Source: Saprospirales bacterium (lineage in GTDB: Bacteria > Bacteroidota > Bacteroidia > Chitinophagales > Saprospiraceae). Taken from it: DNA of 64,000 nt. Location: NCBI GenBank assembly GCA_016711045.1, contig JADJTT010000002.1, positions 682,001-746,000 of the forward strand, read 5' to 3'. A program made the translations under genes and the position numbers. Positions 23,904-32,382 of this stretch are shown here, in pieces (position 1 is the first letter of the stretch; every line of letters begins with the position of its first letter). The notes under the pieces are model-generated. The model saw only the letters and a list, made by a program, of their open reading frames with translations, had not been told where the DNA came from and made no database searches.

Positions 23904-24948
23904 GCAGCACAGCCGGCTGTTCGCCCTTGCTCTCCATCCATTGACGAGCCGTTTCTTCAATAGTCTGTGAAAGGGGAATGTAGGAGAAACCCAGCGACAG
24001 GGACTTATCGTTCAGGTATTCCCACTTTTGCAGGGCATTGGTGATGGTTTCGCGGGTGATAACCGCGCGCTTGCCGGTAAGGAGCGACAAAATACGCGCT
24101 GCCCGCCATACCACTTCTCCGACAAAAGCAGAAATGCGGATCCAGGGCGGGCGGCGGTCCATTGCCCGGGCAATGGAGGCGGACAATTCTTTCAAGCTCC
24201 AATTAGCCGAATTGAGAATGAAGCGCTGCCCCACGATCTCTTTTTCCAGCAACAGGACCATAAAGCGGACTACATCGCGGACATCTACAAAGCCGTTTTG
24301 CCCCGCCAAATAAAAAGGCACTCCTTTCCCGATCAGGTGGAACACATTGGCAGTCCCACTTCCTTTCCAGTCCCCGCTTCCGAAAACGACGGAAGGATTG
24401 ACCACCGCAGCGGAAAGCCCTTCTTCCACCCCGCGCCATACCTCCATTTCTCCCTGAAACTTGGTGGTAGCATACCAACTATTTAATGAACCGCGCTCCC
24501 ATTTAGAGGATTCGGTGATCCGGTTGGATCCTTCTGATCGGCCCAGTGCAGCGACAGAACTCACGTGGATCAACCGGCTTACCCCTGCTTCCAGCGCCGC
24601 ATTGACCACATTGGCCGTGCCATCGACATTGACCTGCCGCAAAAAGTGGCGGTCGCGTGGATCAAATGATACGGCTCCCGCACAATGAAAAACAAAATCA
24701 ACACCCTGCATCGAATCGCTCAGGGATCCGAAGTCACAGACATCTCCTGTCACCCACTCCACCTGATCCACAATGCCTTCCACCAGATCCATCCGGCTTC
24801 CTTCTCTCCGAAGAGCGCGGATATGGAGGTAGCCTTCCTGCAAAAGGTACCGCAGTAAATACGAACCGATGAATCCGGTTCCACCTGTCACAAAAATCCG
24901 TGCCTCGCTTTTATCCACTTGGTTTGTTTTTCTATAAATATACTGCAC
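23896..24948 (-). CDS. NAD(P)-dependent epimerase/dehydratase (SDR)
   Basis: An extended SDR of up to 350 residues. The Rossmann motif is GGTGFIG, followed by VTGDVCD, the Ser block HVSSVAALG and catalytic YATTK (as SWYATTKFQGE). It resembles NAD-dependent sugar or dihydroflavonol/ladderane-type reductases; the substrate is unknown. No ATG precedes the Rossmann motif, so the start is GTG at 24948 (17-bp overlap with anmK) or GTG at 24918. Its stop overlaps the convergent aminotransferase stop. It is the last gene of the cytochrome-anmK-SDR unit. Confidence 0.85.
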   Translation of the reverse strand: MQYIYRKTNQVDKSEARIFVTGGTGFIGSYLLRYLLQEGYLHIRALRREGSRMDLVEGIVDQVEWVTGDVCDFGSLSDSMQGVDFVFHCAGAVSFDPRDRHFLRQVNVDGTANVVNAALEAGVSRLIHVSSVAALGRSEGSNRITESSKWERGSLNSWYATTKFQGEMEVWRGVEEGLSAAVVNPSVVFGSGDWKGSGTANVFHLIGKGVPFYLAGQNGFVDVRDVVRFMVLLLEKEIVGQRFILNSANWSLKELSASIARAMDRRPPWIRISAFVGEVVWRAARILSLLTGKRAVITRETITNALQKWEYLNDKSLSLGFSYIPLSQTIEETARQWMESKGEQPAVLPI

Positions 24949-26035
24949 CGCCCACCGAATCCTTGCTGGCGCCTGTCACTTCCGCCAGGCAATTGGGAAT
25001 GCCTGCAAGCCGGAAAGCTCCCATCAACGCCATAAGCAAGGCTTCTTTAAACTCCACGACCTGTGCCCCGGGGACGACCATTTGTACAGAACCCCATGGG
25101 GCGAGATTTGCCTCCAGGCGGCTCATCAAAAAAGTATTATAGGCCCCTCCCCCACTCACAAACACACGGATACGGCCTGTGCGCTGACTTCCCCACTCCC
25201 GCATTGCCCGGGCCGTTTGCCTGGCCAGCTGCTCCACAGCGGTGCACAGACGATGGGATAAAGGTAGGGTCTGATCCCTGAAAAAAGGCAGCACTTCCTT
25301 TTGGATCCATCCATTGTCCAATGACTTGGGTGGAGGTTGGGAAAAGTAAGGCAACGCATTGATACGCTCCAGTATGGTTTCCTCAATCTGGCCCTGGGCA
25401 GCCAATTCCCCGCCCGCATCGTAGGCCAGGCCGGCTTCCCGGGCCAGCGCATCCAGCATCTGGTTGGCAGGACCTGTATCAAAAGCGACCCAACGGCCAT
25501 CTCGTTGAAAGCTGACATTGGCGATTCCGCCGATATTCAAATAATAATCGTATCCGGGAAATAAATAGTGATCTGCCAGGGGCGCTACCGGGGCTCCCTG
25601 TCCGCCCAAGGCCACATCTCCCATCCGAAAATCACAGATAACCGGCACCCCGGTCCGGGCGGCAATGCAAGCGCCATCCCCAATCTGGGTGCTCACTCCC
25701 GCTTCCGGCCAATGGAAAATTGTGTGGCCGTGGGAGGCGATAAATTGGGGCCTACAGGCATGGCGTTCCATAAACTCCAGGCAAAGATCGCCCCAAAATC
25801 GGCCGAGTGCCGCATGTGCCAGTGCCAGGTCACGGGCAGTGCCGTCAGGTAGCTGGCGCAGGCGTTGTTTCCATTCCTCCGGTATCGGAAGGGTCTCTGC
25901 AGGTCCCATTTCCCAATCCAATACCTTCTCCGCACTTTCGGGATCGATACGAAACCGGCACCAGGCGATATCCAGCCCATCCAGGGAACTTCCCGACATC
26001 AAGCCGAGACCTTCGTACCAGTTTTCCTTACTCAT
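24932..26035 (-). CDS. anmK: Anhydro-N-acetylmuramic acid kinase
   Basis: A 367-residue ASKHA-fold kinase that phosphorylates 1,6-anhydro-MurNAc to MurNAc-6-phosphate in cell-wall recycling. Signature blocks: GLMSGSSLDGLDIAW near the N-terminus, SHGHTIFHWP, NIGGIANVSF, FDTGPANQMLD and FVSGGGAYN. Full length. Its ATG overlaps the stop of the cytochrome c gene by 4 bp (ATGA), so they are translationally coupled, an unusual pairing for a recycling enzyme. Confidence 0.95.
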   Translation of the reverse strand: MSKENWYEGLGLMSGSSLDGLDIAWCRFRIDPESAEKVLDWEMGPAETLPIPEEWKQRLRQLPDGTARDLALAHAALGRFWGDLCLEFMERHACRPQFIASHGHTIFHWPEAGVSTQIGDGACIAARTGVPVICDFRMGDVALGGQGAPVAPLADHYLFPGYDYYLNIGGIANVSFQRDGRWVAFDTGPANQMLDALAREAGLAYDAGGELAAQGQIEETILERINALPYFSQPPPKSLDNGWIQKEVLPFFRDQTLPLSHRLCTAVEQLARQTARAMREWGSQRTGRIRVFVSGGGAYNTFLMSRLEANLAPWGSVQMVVPGAQVVEFKEALLMALMGAFRLAGIPNCLAEVTGASKDSVGGAVYL

Positions 26036-26346
26036 TGTGTTCCTTCTGCTTTCAGCTGCATGGTATATTCAGCCACCGCCCGGATCTTCTTCGGAGGGAG
26101 CAAGGTCTTAAACGAGGCCATGGCATTGCGGCCGTTGGTGATCACCAGCACACGCTCATCCAGACTCAGCGTTGAAGCCGTCAGGTCAAATGCCCCGCTC
26201 ACGCCCATTTTTCCATTTGCCCCGTGGCAGGATATGCAATAGGATTTATAAACCTGATGCCCATCGACTTCTGGCTCCCCGGCACTGGCGCTGGAACAAG
26301 CCCAGACAGATCCTATGATGCCGAGGAAAAAAACAAATCTCTTCAT
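26032..26346 (-). CDS. Small cytochrome c lipoprotein
   Basis: A 104-residue class I cytochrome c. It starts at ATG 26346 and has a lipoprotein-like signal (FFLGIIGSVWAC), the haem motif CISCH in YKSYCISCHGANGKMG, and a distal Met candidate in NAMASFKTLLPP, then an amphipathic C-terminal helix. It is probably a membrane-tethered electron carrier. It heads the anmK unit. A TATTTTTG box (26376-26383, minus strand) lies 30 bp upstream but lacks a -33 partner. Confidence 0.9.
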   Translation of the reverse strand: MKRFVFFLGIIGSVWACSSASAGEPEVDGHQVYKSYCISCHGANGKMGVSGAFDLTASTLSLDERVLVITNGRNAMASFKTLLPPKKIRAVAEYTMQLKAEGTQ

Positions 26347-26661
26347 AGTTCTTCTTTTTGAGAATTCCCGGATTGCAAAAATAACAATCATTCCCACTCC
26401 CGGTTCGCTGTCAGATAAATTACTATAGGACTTACGCACTTGCGAAGAAAAAAAATTAAAAAGTCATTTTTGAATTCGCGTTATGCGTAACTCCTGTACT
26501 ATTCAGTCACCTTTTGAAAAATGGGGGCAACCTATGGACTTTATTTGCCGTGCCGGATGTTTAACAAATGAGCCTTTTATAAAAAATAGTTGTACCTAGT
26601 CGGTAACCCCGATTGAACGCGAAAGTCATAATAGAAGATATACCGAAATCCAGACCCCCTC
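26347..26661. other. Divergent intergenic region cytochrome/PBP1A
   Basis: A 315-bp gap, AT-rich in its middle. It contains the MITE-like element at 26421-26501 and a -7-like box for the cytochrome gene, but no open frame that resembles protein and no RNA gene was recognised. Confidence 0.6.
26421..26501. mobile_element. MITE-like element with 5-bp flanking direct repeats
   Basis: Two 13-bp imperfect terminal inverted repeats, TAGGACTTACGCA (26426-26438) and TGCGTAACTCCTG (26484-26496), match at 11 of 13 positions. Both ends are flanked by TACTA (26421-26425, 26497-26501), as expected for a target duplication. The roughly 45-bp core is AT-rich and non-coding. GGACTTACGCA-type ends resemble those of some insertion sequences. 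No related copy is in the window. Confidence 0.5.
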
Positions 26662-28998
26662 ATGCCAGCATTTCCTGAAAATGACCTCTCCCATATCCTT
26701 TTTCCTGTAAAAGAGGGATGGCGGAGCCGTTGGAAGCGCTTTTGGAAGAGGCACCGTTGGCTAAAAAGGAGCCTCGTTGCTGGAGGATTATTGGGATTTC
26801 TGGGTATCCTTGCCATGGCGGGGCTGTTGCTAAGTGTATATTGGGGGGCATTTGGCAAATTACCTACTCAAAAAGATCTCGGTAGCATCTCCCACTTCCT
26901 GGCCTCGGAGGTGTATACGAGCGACAGCATATTGCTGGGCCGCTACTATTTTGAAAACCGGAGTGATGTGCGGTTTGAAGAAATCAGCCCCAATATGGTT
27001 AATGCGCTGGTCGCCACCGAAGACGCTCGTTTTTTTGAGCATTGGGGTGTAGACCTTCGCGCCTGGGGACGTGTATTTTTCAAGTCTGTGGTCCGGGGCG
27101 ACCGGTCTTCGGGAGGAGGAAGCACCCTAAGTCAGCAGTTGGCCAAAAACCTGTACCCCCGGGAAGACTTTGGCGCGGCATCCCTTTTGATCAACAAACT
27201 CCGGGAAGTGCTCATCGCCCTCCGGCTGGAGCAGCTTTATTCCAAAAATCAGTTGCTGGAACTCTACCTGAACACAGTGCCGTTCAGTGAAAATACCTAT
27301 GGAGTAAAGGTAGCGGCACACCGGTTTTTCAACACTACCCCTGCCCAGCTAACGCCGGAGCAATCAGCGGTACTGGTCGCGATGCTAAAGGCGACGACTT
27401 CATTTAATCCGATGACCCAACCCGAGCGGGCTTTACAGCGTCGCAATTGGGTGATCCAGCAAATGGTGAAAAACAATTACCTCGACGCAGCTATTGCCGA
27501 CTCCCTGCAGCAGGAGCCGATCTGCCTGGAATATACCCCCCTCCACATACACGAAGGCCTGGCGCCCCACTTTCGGGAGTTCCTCCGGCTGGAAATGAAG
27601 CAAATCCTGAAAGACCTCCGCAAGCCCAATGGCATGCCCTATAACCTGTATACTGATGGACTGAAGATCTACACGTCCATAGATCCGCAGATGCAACGAT
27701 ATGCCGAAGAAGCCATGCACGAACATATGGACGAGCTCCAGCAGGCATTTACCAAGCACCTCAAAGGGCAGGATCCATGGGAAACACCCCAGGCACTTGA
27801 CCTGGCCATCTACCACTCTGCCCGCTACCGCAGCTATATGGAACGTGGGTTGTGTGAGGAGGAGATCGACTCCCTGTTTGCTATACCTGTGGATATGCAG
27901 GTCTTTAGCCGGGATAAGCTCAAGGAAAACAGGAAGATGAGTCCGATGGACTCCATCAAATATTACCTCGGTCTGCTCAATGCCGGGTTTCTGGCAGTAG
28001 AACCGGAAACCGGCGCCATCAGAGCTTGGGTGGGCGGCATTGACCATCAGTATTTCCAATATGACCATGTGCGCTCCAAACGGCAGGTTGGTTCTACCTT
28101 CAAACCCATCGTGTATGCCAAGGCCATCCAAGCCGGTATTCCTCCGTGCAGTTATACCGCCAATGTGCTGCGCACTTATAGCCGGTATGAGAACTGGCAG
28201 CCCAAAAATTCCGATGAAAAATACGGCGGCTTCTATTCCATGGAAGGTGGGCTTATCTACTCCATCAATACGGTTACGGTAAATCTCGCCATGCGCGCAG
28301 GACCCAAAGCAGTGGCAGAACTGGCCCGGCAAATGGGTATTTCCAGTGAGGTGCCCGCCGTGCCGGCAATCGCCCTGGGCGCCGTCGATGCCTCCCTCCT
28401 CGACATGGCAAAAGTATACAGCGTTTTTGCCAACCGGGGAGTCCGGCCCGAATTCTACTTTATTAGGAGGGTGGAAACCAGGGAGGGCGAAGTGTTGGTC
28501 GATTTTGAAAAAGAGAATGACCCGTCCGAATGGGAGCAGGTGATTACCATGGACCAGGCCGACATGTTGACCCAAATGCTGCGTGCGGCAGTCGATCGTG
28601 GTACTGGGCGCCGGTTGCGCTACCGGTATGGGTTTAAAAATGATATCGCAGGAAAGACCGGTACGAGTCAGAATCAAAGTGATGGCTGGTTTATCGGCTA
28701 CAACCCGGAACTGGTGGCCGGGGTTTGGGTAGGCGCCGAATCGCCCGGGGTGCGCTTCCGTAGCCTCGAATTAGGCCAGGGCGCCAATATGGCCTTGCCG
28801 ATCTATGCGCTTTTTCTTAAAAAGCTCAACGCCGACCCGGACTACCGGCATATCACTCAGGCTCGTTTTCCACAGCCAACTCCGGAAGTGGTCCAGGCCC
28901 TGAATTGCCCCAACCGCCCGGTGAAAATAATACCAGATTCCTCCATTCCGCCGGTCGATACCAGCATCCCTGAGTCCAATCCGGTCTCCAATCAGTAA
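26662..28998 (+). CDS. Bifunctional class A penicillin-binding protein (PBP1A type)
   Basis: A 778-residue peptidoglycan synthase. A basic cytoplasmic stretch and one helix (about 37-58) precede a GT51 glycosyltransferase domain with catalytic Glu120 in VATEDARFFEHWGVD and the GGSTLSQQLAKN block (152-163). The transpeptidase domain has the active-site Ser478 in GSTFKP, SIN at 534-536 and KTGTS at 665-669. A proline-rich C-terminus follows. All catalytic motifs are present. It stands alone after a divergent promoter region. Confidence 0.95.
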   Translation: MPAFPENDLSHILFPVKEGWRSRWKRFWKRHRWLKRSLVAGGLLGFLGILAMAGLLLSVYWGAFGKLPTQKDLGSISHFLASEVYTSDSILLGRYYFENRSDVRFEEISPNMVNALVATEDARFFEHWGVDLRAWGRVFFKSVVRGDRSSGGGSTLSQQLAKNLYPREDFGAASLLINKLREVLIALRLEQLYSKNQLLELYLNTVPFSENTYGVKVAAHRFFNTTPAQLTPEQSAVLVAMLKATTSFNPMTQPERALQRRNWVIQQMVKNNYLDAAIADSLQQEPICLEYTPLHIHEGLAPHFREFLRLEMKQILKDLRKPNGMPYNLYTDGLKIYTSIDPQMQRYAEEAMHEHMDELQQAFTKHLKGQDPWETPQALDLAIYHSARYRSYMERGLCEEEIDSLFAIPVDMQVFSRDKLKENRKMSPMDSIKYYLGLLNAGFLAVEPETGAIRAWVGGIDHQYFQYDHVRSKRQVGSTFKPIVYAKAIQAGIPPCSYTANVLRTYSRYENWQPKNSDEKYGGFYSMEGGLIYSINTVTVNLAMRAGPKAVAELARQMGISSEVPAVPAIALGAVDASLLDMAKVYSVFANRGVRPEFYFIRRVETREGEVLVDFEKENDPSEWEQVITMDQADMLTQMLRAAVDRGTGRRLRYRYGFKNDIAGKTGTSQNQSDGWFIGYNPELVAGVWVGAESPGVRFRSLELGQGANMALPIYALFLKKLNADPDYRHITQARFPQPTPEVVQALNCPNRPVKIIPDSSIPPVDTSIPESNPVSNQ

Positions 28999-29064
28999 TT
29001 TTTATTCTTTTATCGGCTCAAATGCCATTTTCATCAAAAACTTTGGAAACTTTTGAACCGAAAA

Positions 29065-29095
29065 TTGTTTCCCATGTTTTCAGCGTGTATTTTCG
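29065..29095 (+). promoter_or_regulatory. Candidate promoter of the TetR-efflux operon
   Basis: TTG (29065-29067), 20-bp spacer, then TATTTTCG (29088-29095), one mismatch from TAnnTTTG. It lies 48 bp before the tetR-like ATG. Confidence 0.4.
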
Positions 29096-29143
29096 CGCCG
29101 GATTTCGGAAAACCGATCCGGTAGTGAAATCACCCGACAATTC

Positions 29144-29764
29144 ATGGAAACAATAGACAAGATCCTTGTTAAATCAGAGGCCCTGTTCCTCCGTTATGGC
29201 ATCCGCAGTATCACGATGGATGACATAGCAAGGGAATTGGGCATTTCCAAAAAGACTCTTTATCATTTTGTCGACAATAAAGCAGACCTTATTCACAAGG
29301 TGCTGCTTCAGTTTATTGAAGAAGAACGGCGCGTGATTCTGGAGATCACGCAATCTTCCGGCAATGCGATCGAAGAGATGCTCCGCATAGGCCGCTACAT
29401 CACTCAAGTGCTGCGCAAACTAACCCCCACCACGCTGTTCGATCTTCAAAAATATTACCCGGATAGCTGGCAAATGATCCGGGCACTCAACCAGGAACAC
29501 ATTTACGGCGTAATCAAGAACAACCTGGAACAAGGGATCGAGCAGGAACTTTACCGCCACAACCTCAATACCGATATAATTGCCCGCCTCTACGTAGGCA
29601 AATCCCACTATCTGGTCGACGAGGAGTTTTTCCCGCTCCGAAATTACGAACGCGGCCAACTCTATCTGGAGTTTATCCTATACCATATGCACGGCATCCT
29701 TTCAGACAAGGGCCGGGAGTGGATTCGCACCAATCACTGTGAGCTTTCAAAATCAAAAAATTAA
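29144..29764 (+). CDS. TetR/AcrR-family transcriptional regulator
   Basis: A 206-residue repressor-type regulator. The N-terminal helix-turn-helix (about 20-50) reads SITMDDIARELGISKKTLYHFVDNK, the standard TetR recognition region, and the C-terminal helical ligand domain (60-200) is unassigned. It is the first gene of the tetR-tolC-adaptor-RND row, 19 bp before the tolC gene, so it probably represses its own operon in the absence of a pump substrate. Confidence 0.92.
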   Translation: METIDKILVKSEALFLRYGIRSITMDDIARELGISKKTLYHFVDNKADLIHKVLLQFIEEERRVILEITQSSGNAIEEMLRIGRYITQVLRKLTPTTLFDLQKYYPDSWQMIRALNQEHIYGVIKNNLEQGIEQELYRHNLNTDIIARLYVGKSHYLVDEEFFPLRNYERGQLYLEFILYHMHGILSDKGREWIRTNHCELSKSKN

Positions 29765-29783
29765 AAACTGAAAACTATAGATA

Positions 29784-31097
29784 ATGATCTCAAAAAAGTC
29801 CGCATTGCTGTTTTCGCTTCTGCTGCCTTTCTGGTTGCAGGCGCAGGAGCCTTCCTCCTTCTCCTTGCAGGAGGCCATTCAGTACGCTTATGAAAATAAC
29901 CTTAACCTTAAAAATGCCCAGATCAAAGTAGCGGATGCCCATGAGCAGGTCATCGAACGAAGGGCTGTCGGGATTCCGCAGCTACGGGGAAGCCTTGGTT
30001 ACAACTATTTTATCGACATTCCCACACAGATCATTCCCGACTTTTTCAACCCAGGAGGAGGTGAAATTGCCGTCCAGTTTGGCACGAAACACAGCCTTGC
30101 AGCCGGCCTTGATCTCTCCGTCATGGCGTTCGACGCCTCCTATTTAGTCGGATTGAAGGCGGCAAGAATGTATAAGGATTATGCAGCCCAGGAACTGACT
30201 ACTACCCAACAGGAAATCAAATACCAAGTGATCAATGCTTACTTGCCTCCCCTGCTGGTAGCTGAAAACCTTGAAATCCTGGATAAGAATATCGACAACC
30301 TGAGCAAACTGCTCCAGGAAACCCAGGCGCTCTACCGGGAGGGATTTGTGGAGCAGCTGGATGTGGACCGCCTGGAGTTGTCGCTGGCCAACCTGAAAAC
30401 CCAACGGGAAAGTCTGTCGCGCCAGAAAGAGGTAGCCCTCAATGCGCTCAAATTTGCGTTGGGTTACCCGATGGATCAGGAAATTGAAGTGTCGGAAGAC
30501 CTGACAGCCCTTTCACCCGCTGTAGCCGAAAACGATCTGACCGGGAATATCAACTACTCCATACGCCCGGAATATGCGTTGGTTAGCAAGGGAGAGCTCC
30601 TTAATGAACTCAATGTGCAACTCAACAAGTCGGGCTATATCCCTACGCTTGACCTTTTTGGCTCCTACAAGCAATCCCTGTATGCCAATAAGCTTTCCGA
30701 AGGGCAATGGTTTCCCACCACCATCGTAGGCGCCCAGCTCAACGTGCCGATCTTTGATGGATTGGGGAAAAAAGCAAAGGTTCAACGTTCCAGGCTGGAT
30801 CTGGAAATCGTGCGCAACCAAAAACTGGACCTGGAACGGGCCATAAACCTGGAGGTGCAAAATGCCCGCACTACCTATCTCAACGCGCAGGACCGCCTGG
30901 ATAGCCAAAAGCGAAATCTCGAACTGGCTGAACGAATCTTCCAGACCACACAGATCAAATACCGCGAGGGCGTAGGGTCCAGCATTGAAGTCACCCAGGC
31001 CGAACAAAGCCTCTACCAAACCCAACAGCTCTATATTCAATCGCTTTACGACCTGGTATCTGCTCGCATGAGCCTTGACAAAGCACTGGGACGATAA
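29784..31097 (+). CDS. TolC-family outer membrane efflux channel
   Basis: A 437-residue protein with a signal peptide (1-20, ending LLPFWLQA) and two repeats of the OEP helical-hairpin domain. The family starts after the signal with SFSLQEAIQYAYENNLNLK, and the second half ends with a coiled coil (AQDRLDSQKRNLELAERIFQ) and EVTQAEQSLYQTQQLY. It would form the trimeric outer-membrane exit for the RND pump encoded downstream. Confidence 0.93.
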   Translation: MISKKSALLFSLLLPFWLQAQEPSSFSLQEAIQYAYENNLNLKNAQIKVADAHEQVIERRAVGIPQLRGSLGYNYFIDIPTQIIPDFFNPGGGEIAVQFGTKHSLAAGLDLSVMAFDASYLVGLKAARMYKDYAAQELTTTQQEIKYQVINAYLPPLLVAENLEILDKNIDNLSKLLQETQALYREGFVEQLDVDRLELSLANLKTQRESLSRQKEVALNALKFALGYPMDQEIEVSEDLTALSPAVAENDLTGNINYSIRPEYALVSKGELLNELNVQLNKSGYIPTLDLFGSYKQSLYANKLSEGQWFPTTIVGAQLNVPIFDGLGKKAKVQRSRLDLEIVRNQKLDLERAINLEVQNARTTYLNAQDRLDSQKRNLELAERIFQTTQIKYREGVGSSIEVTQAEQSLYQTQQLYIQSLYDLVSARMSLDKALGR

Positions 31098-31103
31098 AAC
31101 AGT

Positions 31104-31170
31104 GGGCAGTCTACACTAGGGCAGTAGAATCTTTCATACACTGCCAACTGTATACGGCCAACTGCATACT
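31104..31170. repeat. Direct and inverted repeats between tolC and adaptor genes
   Basis: GGGCAGT occurs at 31104-31110 and 31119-31125, its partial complement ACTGCC at 31140-31145, and a 14-bp imperfect tandem repeat GCCAACTGTATACG/GCCAACTGCATACT at 31143-31156 and 31157-31170. The function is unknown; it could be a regulator-binding cluster or intergenic low-complexity sequence. Confidence 0.6.
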
Positions 31171-31200
31171 GATTTGAAAACTTTAAAACCATTCTCATAA

Positions 31201-32355
31201 ATGAAAAAGATACTATTCCTTTTACCTGTTGTACTCCTGCTGGCTGCTTGTGGCGGCACCGCTCCGGAACCCAAAACGCCCACCGACCTCACAGGAAAAA
31301 AAACCTTGCTGAAAGAGAAGCAAGCCGCATTACAAACCATTAAGAACGAAATCGCCCAGTTGGAAAAAGAGATCGTCCAATTGGATCCGTCTTCCGGAGA
31401 AACCAAACGTCTGGTGACCACCCGTCCGATCGTTCGAAAAGCATTCAATCACTTTGTCGAGATCCAGGGTACAGTGCGATCGGATGAACTGGTCAATGTG
31501 AGCAGTGAGACCGGCGGCCGGCTGTTGGAAGTAAAGGTCATCGAAGGGCAAACTGTCCAGAAAGGACAACTAATAGCCCGGGTAGACCTCGAGCAAATGA
31601 AAAAACAGATTGCCGAGGTACAAACCTCTCTCGAACTTGCCGAAGAGGTCTATACCCGCCAGCAGCGCTTGTGGGATCAAAAGATCGGATCGGAGATACA
31701 GCTTCTTCAGGCCAAAAACAGTGTCGACAGGCTGAACAAAAGCCTTGAAACCATGAATTACCAGCTCAAAAAATCCGACATCTTCTCCCCCATTAGCGGC
31801 GTGGTGGAACGGGTGGTCTTACAAGCAGGAGAAATGAGTGGCCCAGGCTCGCCGATCGTACAAATCCTCAACACGAACCAAATAAAGGTGGTCTCTGATG
31901 TACCTGAGACCTATCTCCGCGCTATTCGCAAAGGAGACTTGGTCACCGTGCGCTTTCCTTCGCTAAACGAAGAAAAGCAAGCCCGTGTGAGCCTGATCGG
32001 CGCCACGATCAACTCTTCCAACCGTACGTTTCAGGTAGAGGTCGCTTTGCCCAATGGCAATGGCCTGCTCAAACCCAACCTTCTGGCCATTATGCTGCTC
32101 GGCGATTTTTCGGAGAAAAATGCCATCTCGATTCCCATTGAATTGGTCCAGCAGGAAATCGGCGGAAAGGATTTTGTCTTTGTCAAAAAAGACACCCCCG
32201 ATGGTCCGGTAGCTCAAAAAGCCTATGTCAAAACAGGGATAAGTTACAAGGGCGAGATCCTCATTGTGGAGGGATTGACCGGCGAAGAAGTGTTGCTCGA
32301 TGAAGGGGCACGCTTTGTTTCCGACCAGGACCTCTTACAGATTCAGAAAGGTTAA
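31201..32355 (+). CDS. RND efflux periplasmic adaptor lipoprotein
   Basis: A 384-residue membrane-fusion protein. Its signal peptide has a lipobox (VVLLLAAC, Cys about 17). A short coiled coil (KTLLKEKQAALQTIKNEIAQLEKEI, about 38-62) is unusual before the first beta strand. Then come the lipoyl/barrel-sandwich halves (GGRLLEVKVIEGQTVQKGQLIARVD and DIFSPISGVVERVVLQAGE) flanking a helical hairpin, and beta-barrel and membrane-proximal domains. It would link the RND permease to TolC. The permease gene starts 27 bp downstream. Confidence 0.92.
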   Translation: MKKILFLLPVVLLLAACGGTAPEPKTPTDLTGKKTLLKEKQAALQTIKNEIAQLEKEIVQLDPSSGETKRLVTTRPIVRKAFNHFVEIQGTVRSDELVNVSSETGGRLLEVKVIEGQTVQKGQLIARVDLEQMKKQIAEVQTSLELAEEVYTRQQRLWDQKIGSEIQLLQAKNSVDRLNKSLETMNYQLKKSDIFSPISGVVERVVLQAGEMSGPGSPIVQILNTNQIKVVSDVPETYLRAIRKGDLVTVRFPSLNEEKQARVSLIGATINSSNRTFQVEVALPNGNGLLKPNLLAIMLLGDFSEKNAISIPIELVQQEIGGKDFVFVKKDTPDGPVAQKAYVKTGISYKGEILIVEGLTGEEVLLDEGARFVSDQDLLQIQKG

Positions 32356-32382
32356 TCATCCTCATTAAAAACATGCCCCTTC

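Noticed and set aside
26376..26383. TATTTTTG as the cytochrome promoter
   Set aside because: The -7 box fits but no TTG lies at a suitable distance, and the motif is common in AT-rich DNA, so it was not listed as a feature.
27433..28677. Long open frame antisense to PBP1A
   Set aside because: It is a shadow of the transpeptidase-domain codons, with no family-like sequence or start signal.
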